NCBI GenBank assembly: GCA_947167125.1
Contig: CAMVGT010000012.1
Coordinates: forward strand, 1-49,852
Direction of reading: 5' to 3'
Length of the DNA: 49,852 bases
DNA from: an uncultured Erysipelotrichaceae bacterium
GTDB lineage: Bacteria > Bacillota_I > Bacilli_A > Erysipelotrichales > Erysipelotrichaceae
The notes under the pieces were generated by a model, which made no database searches, was not told the DNA's origin, and was given only the letters and a program-made list of their open reading frames with translations. The position numbers were made by a program, and so were the translations under genes. Shown piece after piece: positions 16,560 to 25,386 of the stretch (positions are counted from its first letter, which is position 1; the number at the start of each line of letters is the position of its first letter).

Positions 16560-18170
16560 TTATTCCACACCGATGATGAAGCTGTAAACAGGCTGACCGC
16601 CGTTCTGTACATCGACATCCGCGTCATACTGCTCACTGATAAATTCTTCAAGTTCATCGCATTCAGCTTCGGTAGCGTCTTTGCCTTTGATCAATGTGAC
16701 GATTTCCGCGTCCTCATCCATCATCTGCTGAATCAGTTCCTTCGCAGCTTCCATCTTGTCTTTGGAAGTAACGACGATTTCCTTTTCAAACAGACCCATA
16801 TAGTCGCCTTCATGGATCTCACGTCCGTCGACTGTTGTATCCTTGATCGCATAGGTCAGCTGACCGGTCTTGACATTGCCGACAGCATCCTTCATCTGCT
16901 CTGTATTTTCTTCCACCGACGCATCCGGATTGAAGGAAATGCATGCGGAGAGTCCCTGCGGGATGGACTTTGTCTCAAGGACGATGATGTCCTTGTCTTC
17001 TGTCACTTCAGCAGCCTGCTTTGCGGCCATGATGATGTTGGAGTTGTTGGGAAGAACGAAGATGTGGCGGGCATTGACCTTTTTGATCGCCGTGCAGAAA
17101 TCTTCTGTGGACGGGTTCATGGTCTGGCCGCCGGATACGACGACGTCTGTTCTGTATTCACGGAACAGCTTGCCGATGCCGTCTCCTGCCGCACAGGCAA
17201 TGATGCCGTATTCCTTTTCTTCCGCTTTCTTTGCCGGTTCCTCAATGATGATGGACGGCTTCAGTTCATCCTGAATGTTTTCGATCTGAACCTTCTTGAA
17301 TTCACCGTATCTCTGACCCATGGTGAGTATTTCACCGGGCATCATCGTATTCAGTCTGACTTTGACGATTCTGTCTTCAACGATCAATGTGATCTTGTTG
17401 CCGAGCTTGTCGAGATTCTTGCGGATTCTTTCCTCATTGAAGCTCTTCATGCCGGCATCGTTGAGTTCCAGAATATATTCTGTGCGGTAGCCGGAAGACT
17501 TTTCGGTCTTTTCTTCACGGCGTACGGGAATCTGCGCGCTTTCGACAAACGGCTTGCCGTCAAGCGCCGCCTTGAATCCTTCGAGAATTCTTAACAGACC
17601 GCTGCCGCCGGAGTCAACGACATGGGCTTCCTTGAGAACAGGAAGAAGCTCCGGTGTATTGGCAAGGGAAACTTCCGCTTCCTTTACCAGCTCTGTCATA
17701 TACTCTTCGATCGAAGATTCCGGATGTTCTTCGCAGTATGCATGCGCGCGTTCCGTGGATTCGCGGATGACTGTCAGAATGGTTCCTTCAACCGGACGCA
17801 TGACTGCCTTATAGGCAAGTCTTGATCCGTTGAGCATCGCTTCATCAAGATCATTCAGCGCGAGTTCTTCCTTGCCCTGTACGGACTGGTTGAAGCCGCG
17901 GAAGATCTGGGAAAGGATAACGCCGGAGTTTCCGCGCGCACCCATCAGAAGGCCGCGGGAAAGTGTCTTCGCGATGACCGGCAGGGATTCGCTTCCGTTC
18001 TTTCTGACTTCGTTGATACCGTTGGTGAATGTCAGAGACATATTTGTTCCGGTATCACCGTCCGGTACCGGGAAGACGTTGAGCGCGTCCACGTCTTTTC
18101 TGTGGCTGTTCAGATTGCTGCCGCCGCTTTCCAGCATGCTAAGCAGGATTTTACCGTCAATTCTGTCCAT
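16560..18170 (-). CDS. fakA: Fatty acid kinase catalytic subunit FakA (DhaL-domain, YloV)
   Basis: ATP-dependent kinase that phosphorylates FakB-bound exogenous fatty acids for phospholipid synthesis; 536 residues, the usual size. The N-terminal DhaL domain (about 1-200) has DGDTGTNMSLTF (about 36) and the nucleotide-binding GLLMGARGNSGVILSQIFRG. The middle and C-terminal domains (GYRTEYILELN..., NSNIIMAAKQAAE) match YloV. It follows the Asp23-family gene by 14 nt, the conserved yloU-yloV arrangement. SD GGAGG lies 8 nt upstream. FakB partners are not in the window. Confidence 0.94.
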   Translation of the reverse strand: MDRIDGKILLSMLESGGSNLNSHRKDVDALNVFPVPDGDTGTNMSLTFTNGINEVRKNGSESLPVIAKTLSRGLLMGARGNSGVILSQIFRGFNQSVQGKEELALNDLDEAMLNGSRLAYKAVMRPVEGTILTVIRESTERAHAYCEEHPESSIEEYMTELVKEAEVSLANTPELLPVLKEAHVVDSGGSGLLRILEGFKAALDGKPFVESAQIPVRREEKTEKSSGYRTEYILELNDAGMKSFNEERIRKNLDKLGNKITLIVEDRIVKVRLNTMMPGEILTMGQRYGEFKKVQIENIQDELKPSIIIEEPAKKAEEKEYGIIACAAGDGIGKLFREYRTDVVVSGGQTMNPSTEDFCTAIKKVNARHIFVLPNNSNIIMAAKQAAEVTEDKDIIVLETKSIPQGLSACISFNPDASVEENTEQMKDAVGNVKTGQLTYAIKDTTVDGREIHEGDYMGLFEKEIVVTSKDKMEAAKELIQQMMDEDAEIVTLIKGKDATEAECDELEEFISEQYDADVDVQNGGQPVYSFIIGVE

Positions 18171-18184
18171 GAAACAAACCTCCG

Positions 18185-18544
18185 CTACTGTACTGCTCTG
18201 ACGCTCTGCACAAATACATTGACCGCCGCAACAGGCATGTTCAATGACTTCTCAAGGACATATTTGACCTTTTTCTGTGCTTCCTGCACAACTTCGGAGA
18301 TTCTGACGCCGAAGCTGACAATAATATAGAGGTCGATTTCCAGACCTTCTTCCCCTCTGCGTACAACGACGCCGCGGGAATAGTTCTCTTTTTTCAGCAA
18401 TTCTGTCCAGCCGTCGCGCAGTACCTGCTTGGAAGCCATGCCGACAACACCGTAGCATTCTGTGATCAGACTGCCCGCAAGAGACGCGATCGCTTCTTCA
18501 GAGACGTTGATTGTACCGTAATTTGTTGTTTTTTCTACTGACAT
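18185..18544 (-). CDS. Asp23/YloU family protein
   Basis: Asp23/Gls24 family protein of 119 residues, associated with envelope stress in other Firmicutes. The core pattern GTINVSEEAIASLAGSLITECYGVVGM (as NVSEEAIASLAG then ECYGVVGM) and the amphipathic SEVVQEAQKKVKYVLEKS helix are typical. No signal peptide. It is the first gene of the yloU-fakA unit, with its own promoter just downstream of divIB; in Bacillus an rpmB gene precedes it, but not here. Confidence 0.92.
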   Translation of the reverse strand: MSVEKTTNYGTINVSEEAIASLAGSLITECYGVVGMASKQVLRDGWTELLKKENYSRGVVVRRGEEGLEIDLYIIVSFGVRISEVVQEAQKKVKYVLEKSLNMPVAAVNVFVQSVRAVQ

Positions 18545-18568
18545 AACAATTCAGACTCCTTCCTCAGC

Positions 18569-18574
18569 ATTATA
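18569..18574 (-). promoter_or_regulatory. -10 box of the Asp23-fakA operon
   Basis: A perfect TATAAT lies in the 56-nt gap between divIB and the Asp23 gene, followed by SD AGGAAGGAG. A partial -35 (CTGAAC) is 16 bp upstream, overlapping the end of divIB. Confidence 0.6.
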
Positions 18575-18600
18575 TCAAAAATATCATCCCGTTCAGCTTT

Positions 18601-19713
18601 TCAGCCTTCTTCTTCCGAAGTCTCTTCGGTTTCTTCTGACGGGACATCCGTGTTTTCTTCCTCTTCTTCCGTATATCCTTCCGGAATTTCCAGAACACCG
18701 GATTCATAGAATCCTTTTTCATAGTGTTCATGGAACTTTTCATCCGGAACCTCAAATCCCTGCAGGGTTACAGGAACCGGAATCTTTCTTCCCTGGCCAT
18801 CCAGCGCAAAGCTTCCGTCTTCGGCAAGATAGTAATGCTTTTCGACCTTGTCGCCATAGGTGTTGGTCATGATGTTGCCTTCGGAATCCTTCCAGTATTC
18901 CTTGTCGACCTCCGGTTCATCCCAGGGGCAGATCTTGGAATAGGCGCTGGTCAGTGAATCATCGGCGAAAATACAGTAGGATTTATCATTCTGGTGATTG
19001 TAGATATCCCAGTATTTATTCAGCAGCGATGTGTTGTAGTAATTGCCGATGAAATAGCCGCCTGAGCGCATCAGCACACGCACCGCCTGGGGATCATAGC
19101 TTAATGAATACTGCGATATTTCCGAAATATCCCGGATCAGGGAGCTGTCGACATCCTTGAAAGCCCTGCAGAGCTTGGCTGTCTGTTCATCCGTCGGAAA
19201 GCCGATGATCAGCGGGACTTTGGAAATAATATCGAGATATTCGCTTTTCAGCTCCGCCTTGGTTCCGTCTGTCATTAAGAGAACCGGTTCCTCATCATAG
19301 CGGTAGCCGAGCAGCTTCTTTTCCGTGATTGTGATTGCGACTGTGTTGTTCCTTTCCAGGGAAACCTCTGCGCTTTCAATCAGGGAATCGTGTTCGATTC
19401 TGCTTTTTACCAGCAGCGGAACCGTGAAATAGTAAATGCTGGAATCGCTGACACCGCTGATCGAGCGGACATATTCATCGGAAAGCAGCGAATTGCCGGA
19501 AACCGTAACGGAAGAGACATGGGAAACAGGCATGATGAAATAGACAATCATCAGAATGACTGCCCCGCACAGGACGGCTGCCCGGTAGAGCTTCGGCTGT
19601 GCTTTTCTGACACTGCGGCTGATATTGCGGTAGTGTCTTTCATCAAACAGCTGCTGCACACCGACCGGCACATCGATGACATCTTCTTCTTCGATTACAC
19701 GGTCTGCTTCCAA
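18601..19713 (-). CDS. divIB: Cell division protein DivIB/FtsQ
   Basis: Bitopic divisome protein of 370 residues. A cytoplasmic N-terminus (1-46) is followed by one TM (about 48-66, LCGAVILMIVYFIM) and the POTRA domain (about 70-140: VSSVTVSGNSLLSDEYVRSIS). The beta domain ends with the very acidic tail EEEEENTDVPSEETEETSEEEG. The predicted start is TTG at 19713 with GGAGA 7 nt upstream, overlapping murB by 19 nt. It is the last gene of a murG-murB-divIB block, as in many Firmicutes dcw clusters; ftsZ/ftsA are not in the window. Confidence 0.9.
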   Translation of the reverse strand: MEADRVIEEEDVIDVPVGVQQLFDERHYRNISRSVRKAQPKLYRAAVLCGAVILMIVYFIMPVSHVSSVTVSGNSLLSDEYVRSISGVSDSSIYYFTVPLLVKSRIEHDSLIESAEVSLERNNTVAITITEKKLLGYRYDEEPVLLMTDGTKAELKSEYLDIISKVPLIIGFPTDEQTAKLCRAFKDVDSSLIRDISEISQYSLSYDPQAVRVLMRSGGYFIGNYYNTSLLNKYWDIYNHQNDKSYCIFADDSLTSAYSKICPWDEPEVDKEYWKDSEGNIMTNTYGDKVEKHYYLAEDGSFALDGQGRKIPVPVTLQGFEVPDEKFHEHYEKGFYESGVLEIPEGYTEEEEENTDVPSEETEETSEEEG

Positions 19714-20603
19714 TTGAACATCTCCATTTCCATATGCAGACGGACCTGGTATTTTTCTTCCACTTTATCCTGGATTTCATGACAGAGCTTCAGATAGTCC
19801 TCTGCGGTTGCTGTACCCATATTGAGAATAAAATTGCAGTGCTTGTCGGAAACCATGGCATCGCCGCATCTCTTTCCGCGGTAGCCGATTCCGTCGATCA
19901 GCTGCCATGCATTCATGCCCTCCGGATTGCGGAAAACACTGCCGCAGCTCGGATAATCCAGAGGCTGCGAAGCCATTCTTCTGTTCCTGCGGTCTTCCAT
20001 CAGAGTGGAAATCTCTTTGGGATCCTTCGGTTTCAGCGTCATTCTTGCTCCGACAATACTCCAGTCGGGATGTTTCTGGAAAATGCTGCAGCGGTAGCCA
20101 AATTCACATTCATCCGCTTTCATCCATTCCACTTTTCCATCCCGCAGCACCTGCACCTCATCCAGGATTTCAGCCATGCTGGATTTATAGGCGCCGGCGT
20201 TCATGAAAATCGCTCCGCCCACTGTTCCCGGGATGCCGCTGGCAAATTCAAGACCGGAAAGACCGTTCTTCATCGCCTGCACGGCTAGGGCAATAATCGA
20301 ACATCCTGCCTGCACCGTGCATACATTTTCATCAAAATAGAAATGATGAAAATGACGGTCGAGCCGGATGACGACCCCATCATAGGGATCATCCGAACAG
20401 AGCAGATCCGATCCTTTTCCGATGACTTTATACGGGACACCGGACTTTTCACATAAACGGAGAACGGAGTCGAGCGAGACTTCGTTTTCCGGGTAGATTA
20501 CATATTTCGCTTTGCCGCCGATGCGCAGCGTTGTCATTTTTGACAGAGGCTGGTCTGCCTCCGCTGTACCATAGCGGCTCAATTCTTTATAAAATTCATC
20601 CAT
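19695..20603 (-). CDS. murB: UDP-N-acetylenolpyruvoylglucosamine reductase
   Basis: FAD/NADPH enzyme making UDP-MurNAc, 302 residues. FAD-binding motifs are GKGSDLLCSD (about 62) and ASGIPGTVGGAIFMNAGAY (about 121-139). The proton-donating Ser lies in PSCGSVFRNPEG (about 227), and the C-terminal Glu region is EIQDKVEEKYQVRLHMEME. It lacks the long Tyr loop of type I enzymes, as usual for Firmicutes type II. The ATG overlaps the murG stop. Confidence 0.96.
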   Translation of the reverse strand: MDEFYKELSRYGTAEADQPLSKMTTLRIGGKAKYVIYPENEVSLDSVLRLCEKSGVPYKVIGKGSDLLCSDDPYDGVVIRLDRHFHHFYFDENVCTVQAGCSIIALAVQAMKNGLSGLEFASGIPGTVGGAIFMNAGAYKSSMAEILDEVQVLRDGKVEWMKADECEFGYRCSIFQKHPDWSIVGARMTLKPKDPKEISTLMEDRRNRRMASQPLDYPSCGSVFRNPEGMNAWQLIDGIGYRGKRCGDAMVSDKHCNFILNMGTATAEDYLKLCHEIQDKVEEKYQVRLHMEMEMFNWKQTV

Positions 20604-21675
20604 TGGCAGCCAATTCCTCCATCAGGTCAATCATTCTGTATGCCGCGTCTGCTTTTCCGAGTTTGGCGGCATTATTCCGCAATGACTGCAGTTTTTCTTC
20701 ATTCTTCATCAATCCGTTGATCGTTTCCGCAAGCATCTGGGCATTCAGATCCTTCTCCTCAATCATAATTGCCGCATCCGCGTCCGCCAGTTCCTTTGCA
20801 TTGTAGAACTGATGGTTGTTGGCAACATTGGGAGAAGGAATCAGGATGGATGCCGTGCCGATGGCGCCGATCTCCGCAATCGTTGTCGCCCCCGCGCGTG
20901 TCACCGCAAGCGTGCATCCTTTGAGCATCGACCTTCCGTTGACATACGGAACAATCCGGATTCTTTCATCGTTCTGTGTTTTGAATGTATAGTCATTGTC
21001 ACGTCCGGCTGCGATGATGATCTGGTAAGAATCATCGAACAGCGAACATGCTTCATCAATAATCTGTGAGACTGAAGAAGATCCCAGCGATCCCATCATG
21101 AATACCGCAAACGGCTTTTCAGGATCAAGGCCGATCTTTCTGACCTCATCCGCGTCAAACGCGGCTTCCTTCGCGACGGTCGCGGCAGGATTTCCGTAAA
21201 CCCTGCATTTTGCGGCAGGAAACTGGGTAAGGTTGCTTTCATAGCAGCAGACAATTGCGTCCGCAAGCGATGCGAGAAAGCGGTTTGCCTTGCCGGCAAA
21301 GCTGTTCTGTTCATGCAGCATGACCGGGATATGCAGTCTCCGCGCGGCCTGGGCAATCGGTACTGAAATATAATTTCCGAACGCGACGACAATATCGGGC
21401 TTTTCCTTTTTCAGCAGCTGCATGCAAGCCCGCTGTGCCTTGATCAGTGAAACAGCAGATTTGATCTTGGATTTCAGTCCGCTGTTCATGCCGCTCATCC
21501 TGACACCGAAAAACCGGTATCCCGCTTCCGGGATCACAGTGGCTTCCATCCGGTTGCTGGAACCGAAGAAGACGATTTCCGTGTCGGGTTTCTGCTTTTT
21601 CAATATATCAGCCAGGGAAACTGCGGGGACGATATGTCCGCCGGTTCCGCCGGCAGCGATTAATACTTTTGTCAC
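20596..21675 (-). CDS. murG: UDP-GlcNAc transferase MurG
   Basis: Glycosyltransferase forming lipid II at the inner face of the membrane, 359 residues. The N-terminal motif GGTGGHIVPAVSLAD (about 9-23), the FGNYISVPIAQAARRLHIPVMLHEQNS segment (read in parts) and the C-domain TRAGATTIAEIGAIG (about 258) are family hallmarks. It starts with GTG, backed by GGAGG 6 nt upstream. First gene of murG-murB-divIB with its own promoter. Confidence 0.97.
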   Translation of the reverse strand: MTKVLIAAGGTGGHIVPAVSLADILKKQKPDTEIVFFGSSNRMEATVIPEAGYRFFGVRMSGMNSGLKSKIKSAVSLIKAQRACMQLLKKEKPDIVVAFGNYISVPIAQAARRLHIPVMLHEQNSFAGKANRFLASLADAIVCCYESNLTQFPAAKCRVYGNPAATVAKEAAFDADEVRKIGLDPEKPFAVFMMGSLGSSSVSQIIDEACSLFDDSYQIIIAAGRDNDYTFKTQNDERIRIVPYVNGRSMLKGCTLAVTRAGATTIAEIGAIGTASILIPSPNVANNHQFYNAKELADADAAIMIEEKDLNAQMLAETINGLMKNEEKLQSLRNNAAKLGKADAAYRMIDLMEELAANG

Positions 21676-21696
21676 AAAATCCTCCGATTCTGATCT

Positions 21697-21726
21697 ATTC
21701 TACCATATTCGCCGATGCATTCCCAA
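21697..21726 (-). promoter_or_regulatory. Promoter of murG-murB-divIB
   Basis: -35 TTGGGA (21726-21721), 18-bp spacer, extended -10 TGGTAGAAT (hexamer 21702-21697), 22 nt before the GTG. Confidence 0.6.
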
Positions 21727-21743
21727 TATTTCCCTTGGAGGCA

Positions 21744-21777
21744 CTGTTAAAAGGCACCGCAGTTTTTCGCGGTGCCT
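21744..21777 (-). terminator. Terminator after the YkgJ-family gene
   Basis: AGGCACCGC/GCGGTGCCT hairpin followed by TTTTAAC on the minus strand. Confidence 0.8.
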
Positions 21778-21792
21778 GTGTTTTCAACCCTG

Positions 21793-22320
21793 TTACTTTC
21801 TGCGTCTGTTAAAGCCGTATTCCCTTTTGAGTTCTTCAAAGATTTCATAGGCAACCGGACAGACGGCAATATTGTCAATCATGGAATACAGCGCCCAGAG
21901 TCTTCCCGGTTCTGCTGTATACGGATACTTCACACAGGCTTCAGGCTTATTCTCCCCCAGCATGCACGCTCCGTCTTCATTCAGGAAATCGCAGGGCATG
22001 TGCTTTGTATCATAATTGCCCTCATCGCCGCCCTTTTCGATATCAATGTATTTCTCAATGAATTCTTCTCTGGAAATGCCGAGATGATCCGCGTCCTTCT
22101 GAAAATCCTCTTCGGGAATATATCCGTGACAGCTCTTGCAGCAGTTTCTGCATTTTGAGCAGTCATACTGCGCAAAATATTCATCGTGCAGACGGCGGCA
22201 TCTTTCATCCAGATCTTCCTCATCCACATGCGTTTTCAGCCATATCCTGAACTGAAGATTTTTCTTCTCATTTCTGCGGGCATAATACGCCAGTTTATCA
22301 ACGCTGATAAATTCTTTCAT
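21793..22320 (-). CDS. YkgJ-family cysteine-cluster protein
   Basis: Predicted zinc- or iron-chelating protein of 175 residues (PF03692-type), function unknown. The cluster CSKCRNCCKSCHGYI (about 54-68) and a distal pair, CDFLNEDGACMLGENKPEACVKYP in segments (about 105-128), give eight cysteines. The start at 22320 is backed by GAAGGAG; a longer in-frame extension lacks an SD. It stands alone between engB and murG, closed by its own terminator. Confidence 0.85.
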   Translation of the reverse strand: MKEFISVDKLAYYARRNEKKNLQFRIWLKTHVDEEDLDERCRRLHDEYFAQYDCSKCRNCCKSCHGYIPEEDFQKDADHLGISREEFIEKYIDIEKGGDEGNYDTKHMPCDFLNEDGACMLGENKPEACVKYPYTAEPGRLWALYSMIDNIAVCPVAYEIFEELKREYGFNRRRK

Positions 22321-22375
22321 GATGCACTCCTTCTCACACTTACTCCATTTACAGTATCGCAGATTTCCTGCGGAA

Positions 22376-22408
22376 AGTAAAAAATCCACTCAGAAGATGG
22401 GTGGATTT
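22376..22408 (-). terminator. Terminator after engB
   Basis: AAATCCAC/GTGGATTT hairpin followed by TTTTT on the minus strand, at the end of the tig-lon-engB unit. Confidence 0.8.
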
Positions 22409-22421
22409 CATTCATGCATTG

Positions 22422-23015
22422 TTACTGCTGTGACTGGGCAACCAGCGAGTCGATCTTTTCCCAGAGCTGATCCATTCCGTCCTTTTTGATGGAGGAAACA
22501 GGAATCAGAACTCTTGAGGAAACGCCGAGCGTTTCGGCAATCTTCTTCATTGACTGCATGGCCTGCGAGCGGGATACCTTATCCGCTTTGGTACATGCGA
22601 TCAATACCGAAAGATGGGAGCGCTTGGCAAAATCGACCATTGTGATGTCATCCTCATTCGGTGTTCTGCGGATATCGGCGACAAGAATCAATCCTTTCAG
22701 CTGCTTCCTGCTGCGGAAGTAAGGATCAATCAGCTTTTCAAATGCGAGCGCGCTTTTTGCGTCGCTTGTCGCATAGCCGTATCCCGGCGCATCGGTGAAG
22801 ACGACACGTTTATCGACGATGAAGAAGTTGAGCAGTCTGGTTTTGCCGGGTGTCTTTCCGGCATATGCCAGATTCTTCCGGTTCACCAGAGCGTTGATCA
22901 GCGTGCTTTTGCCGGCATTCGATCTGCCTGCGAAAATGATTTCCGGAAGATCGCTCTTCGGCCACTGGGCCTCGTTGGCGGCTGTTGCTAACAGCGATGC
23001 CTCATGGTACTGCAT
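22422..23015 (-). CDS. engB: Ribosome biogenesis GTPase EngB/YsxC
   Basis: Essential GTPase for 50S assembly, 197 residues. G1 GRSNAGKSTLIN (about 30), G3 DAPGYGYA (about 76) and G4 TKAD (about 142) are intact. The ATG is 2 nt past the lon stop, the conserved lon-ysxC arrangement, so expression follows lon. Confidence 0.96.
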   Translation of the reverse strand: MQYHEASLLATAANEAQWPKSDLPEIIFAGRSNAGKSTLINALVNRKNLAYAGKTPGKTRLLNFFIVDKRVVFTDAPGYGYATSDAKSALAFEKLIDPYFRSRKQLKGLILVADIRRTPNEDDITMVDFAKRSHLSVLIACTKADKVSRSQAMQSMKKIAETLGVSSRVLIPVSSIKKDGMDQLWEKIDSLVAQSQQ

Positions 23016-23017
23016 GC

Positions 23018-25327
23018 TTATACCAGCGCTTCCTTCAGTACCTGCGAAACATTTTCAACAGGAATGAAGTCGATTGTTTCCTTGACTGCTTCCGGCACAT
23101 CCTCAAGATCCCTGACATTGTTCTTCGGGATCAGAATGCGGTTGATGCCGGATCTGTGGGCAGCCAGTGATTTTTCTCTTAAACCGCCGATCGGCAGGAC
23201 ATTGCCGCGCAGTGTCACTTCGCCGGTCATGGCAAGGCTGCTGCGTACAGGTCTGTCTGTCAGTGCGGAGACAAGTCCGGTTGTCATCGTCACACCTGCG
23301 GAAGGGCCGTCCTTGGGAACCGCTCCTTCCGGTACATGGATGTGAATATCATGAGTATCCCAGAATTTGGGATCGATGCCGAGCTCTTTTGCATGAGCCT
23401 TGACATAGTCAAGCGCGATTTCCGCACTTTCCTTCATGACATCGCCGAGCTGTCCGGTCATGACCAGTCTTCCCTTGCCTTCGAAGTAATTGACTTCAAC
23501 CTGCAGCACATCGCCGCCGAATTCGGTATAGGCAAGTCCGGTGACAACACCGACCTGGTCTTTCTTTTCTTTTGTTCCGTATTCAAAGATCTCTTTGCCA
23601 AGCCACTTGGTCGCAAGCTTCTTGGTCACAGTGATGTTCTTCTTGTTCTCTTTGAGAATTGCGAGAACTGTCTTTCTGCAGAGCGACGCAATGACACGCT
23701 CAAGCTGTCTGACGCCGGCTTCTCTTGTGTAGTGACGGATCAGATCAAGAACTTCCTTGTCGGAAATCTTAAACTGCGCTGACTTGAGACCGTTGGCTTC
23801 CAGCTGCTTGGGCACCAGGTGCTCATGGGCAATGTGGAGCTTGTCGATTTCCGTGTAGGAAGGCAGCTGAATGATTTCCAGTCTGTCCCTCAGCGGTGCC
23901 GGAATGTTTTCCAGATAGTTTGCTGTCGCGATGAACATGACTTTGGAAAGGTCATACGGTTCTTCGAGATAGTGATCGGAGAACAGGCTGTTCTGTTCCG
24001 GATCGAGAACTTCAAGCAGCGCATCGGAAGGATCGCCCTTGTAGTCAGCTCCCATCTTGTCGATTTCATCAATCAGGAATACCGGATTGATGACGCCGGC
24101 TTTCTTCATTCCCTGAATGACTCTTCCGGGCAGTGAGCCAAGATAAGTTCTTCTGTGTCCTCTGATTTCCGCTTCATCACGGACGCCGCCGAGCGACATC
24201 TTGACGAATTTGCGGTTCAGGCTTCTTGCGACGGATTTCGCCAGCGAAGTTTTACCGACACCGGGCGGACCGACGAGGCACAGGATCGGCGCGTTGAGAT
24301 TTCCTGTCATCTGCTTGACGGCAAGATATTCCATGACGCGGTCCTTGACCTTTTCCAGTCCGTAATGGTCTTCATCGAGAACGGATCTGACCGCGTTGAG
24401 GTCTTCGTTGTCCTCTGTCTGCTGCCACCACGGTACTTTCAGCAGCCAGTCCAGATAGCTTCTTTCGACGCTTGCTTCGCCGCTTCCCGGCGGCAGCATC
24501 TCATAGCGCTGCAGTTCCTCCAGAGCCTTTTCCTTGACGTGCTGGGGGTACGGATTCTTTTCGATTGTTTCGCGGATTTCGGAAGCGTCATCGGTGATGT
24601 TGGAGACATCTCCGAGTTCTTCCTTGATCGCCTTCAGCTTTTCGCGCAGGTAGTATTCCTTCTGGCCGTCGTCAATGCGTTCCTTGACTTTTTCATTGAT
24701 GACCTGCTCAATCTGGGAATACTTCTGCTGCTTTTCAATCTCCGAAATAATGATGTACATTCTTTCGTTGATATCAGCTGTTTCGAGCAGCTTCTGCTTG
24801 GTCTGCTGATCAAACATGAAGTACTGTCCGAACTGATTTGTCAGTGTATCTGCGCTGATTCCCCTGCTCATCTGATGAATCATATCAGGCGGGAAAATCT
24901 GCGATACATTTGAAATCTTTTCAAATTCACTGACAATCTTTTTAACCAGAGCCAATTCTTCCTGGGAATCTCCCTGGATATCTTCGATCGGCTCGACATC
25001 AGCCATCATCATGTCCGGCTCGTCCTGAAGTTTCTTCAGAAGAGCGCGCTTCATGCCGGTGAATGTCACCCTCATAAAGCCTTCCTTGCGGCGGACGACC
25101 TTGATTTTCGCCAGTGTACCGACGCGGTAGATATCATCCGCAGACGGAGTGTCTACCATAATGTCTTTCTGGCATACAATCCATACCATTCCATCGTAGC
25201 TTGAGGAAGCTCTCTGCACAGCTTCAATGGACTTGGCGCGTCCGACTTCGATCATGACGTCCTGTCCCGGGAACAGAATAATACCTCTAGTGCATACGGC
25301 GGGTACCTGTACTGTCACTGTATTCAT
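23018..25327 (-). CDS. lon: ATP-dependent protease Lon
   Basis: Cytoplasmic AAA+ serine protease, 769 residues. The N-terminal substrate-binding LON domain (about 5-200) is followed by a coiled coil (YYLREKLKAIKEELGD), the AAA module with Walker A GPPGVGKTSLAKS (about 350) and Walker B PVFLIDEIDKMG. The protease domain has the catalytic Ser in PKDGPSAGVTM (about 673) and Lys in GGLREKSLAAHRSG (about 712). SD AAAGGAG precedes ATG. There is no clear lon promoter; it appears to be read through a perfect hairpin from tig. Confidence 0.97.
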   Translation of the reverse strand: MNTVTVQVPAVCTRGIILFPGQDVMIEVGRAKSIEAVQRASSSYDGMVWIVCQKDIMVDTPSADDIYRVGTLAKIKVVRRKEGFMRVTFTGMKRALLKKLQDEPDMMMADVEPIEDIQGDSQEELALVKKIVSEFEKISNVSQIFPPDMIHQMSRGISADTLTNQFGQYFMFDQQTKQKLLETADINERMYIIISEIEKQQKYSQIEQVINEKVKERIDDGQKEYYLREKLKAIKEELGDVSNITDDASEIRETIEKNPYPQHVKEKALEELQRYEMLPPGSGEASVERSYLDWLLKVPWWQQTEDNEDLNAVRSVLDEDHYGLEKVKDRVMEYLAVKQMTGNLNAPILCLVGPPGVGKTSLAKSVARSLNRKFVKMSLGGVRDEAEIRGHRRTYLGSLPGRVIQGMKKAGVINPVFLIDEIDKMGADYKGDPSDALLEVLDPEQNSLFSDHYLEEPYDLSKVMFIATANYLENIPAPLRDRLEIIQLPSYTEIDKLHIAHEHLVPKQLEANGLKSAQFKISDKEVLDLIRHYTREAGVRQLERVIASLCRKTVLAILKENKKNITVTKKLATKWLGKEIFEYGTKEKKDQVGVVTGLAYTEFGGDVLQVEVNYFEGKGRLVMTGQLGDVMKESAEIALDYVKAHAKELGIDPKFWDTHDIHIHVPEGAVPKDGPSAGVTMTTGLVSALTDRPVRSSLAMTGEVTLRGNVLPIGGLREKSLAAHRSGINRILIPKNNVRDLEDVPEAVKETIDFIPVENVSQVLKEALV

Positions 25328-25355
25328 ATGGCTGTCTCCTTTCTTTCTTTTTGTG

Positions 25356-25382
25356 AAAATAAGACGCCAGGCGTCTTATTTT
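25356..25382. terminator. Perfect 13-bp-arm hairpin between tig and lon
   Basis: AAAATAAGACGCC, one central base, then GGCGTCTTATTTT. On the minus strand it ends in TTTT, so it can act as a terminator or attenuator lowering lon-engB transcription relative to tig. Confidence 0.75.
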
Positions 25383-25386
25383 TTAA

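Noticed and set aside
18601..18680. Acidic Glu/Thr repeats at the divIB C-terminus as a frameshift artefact
   Set aside because: The frame runs cleanly to a stop, and acidic disordered tails are common in DivIB proteins.
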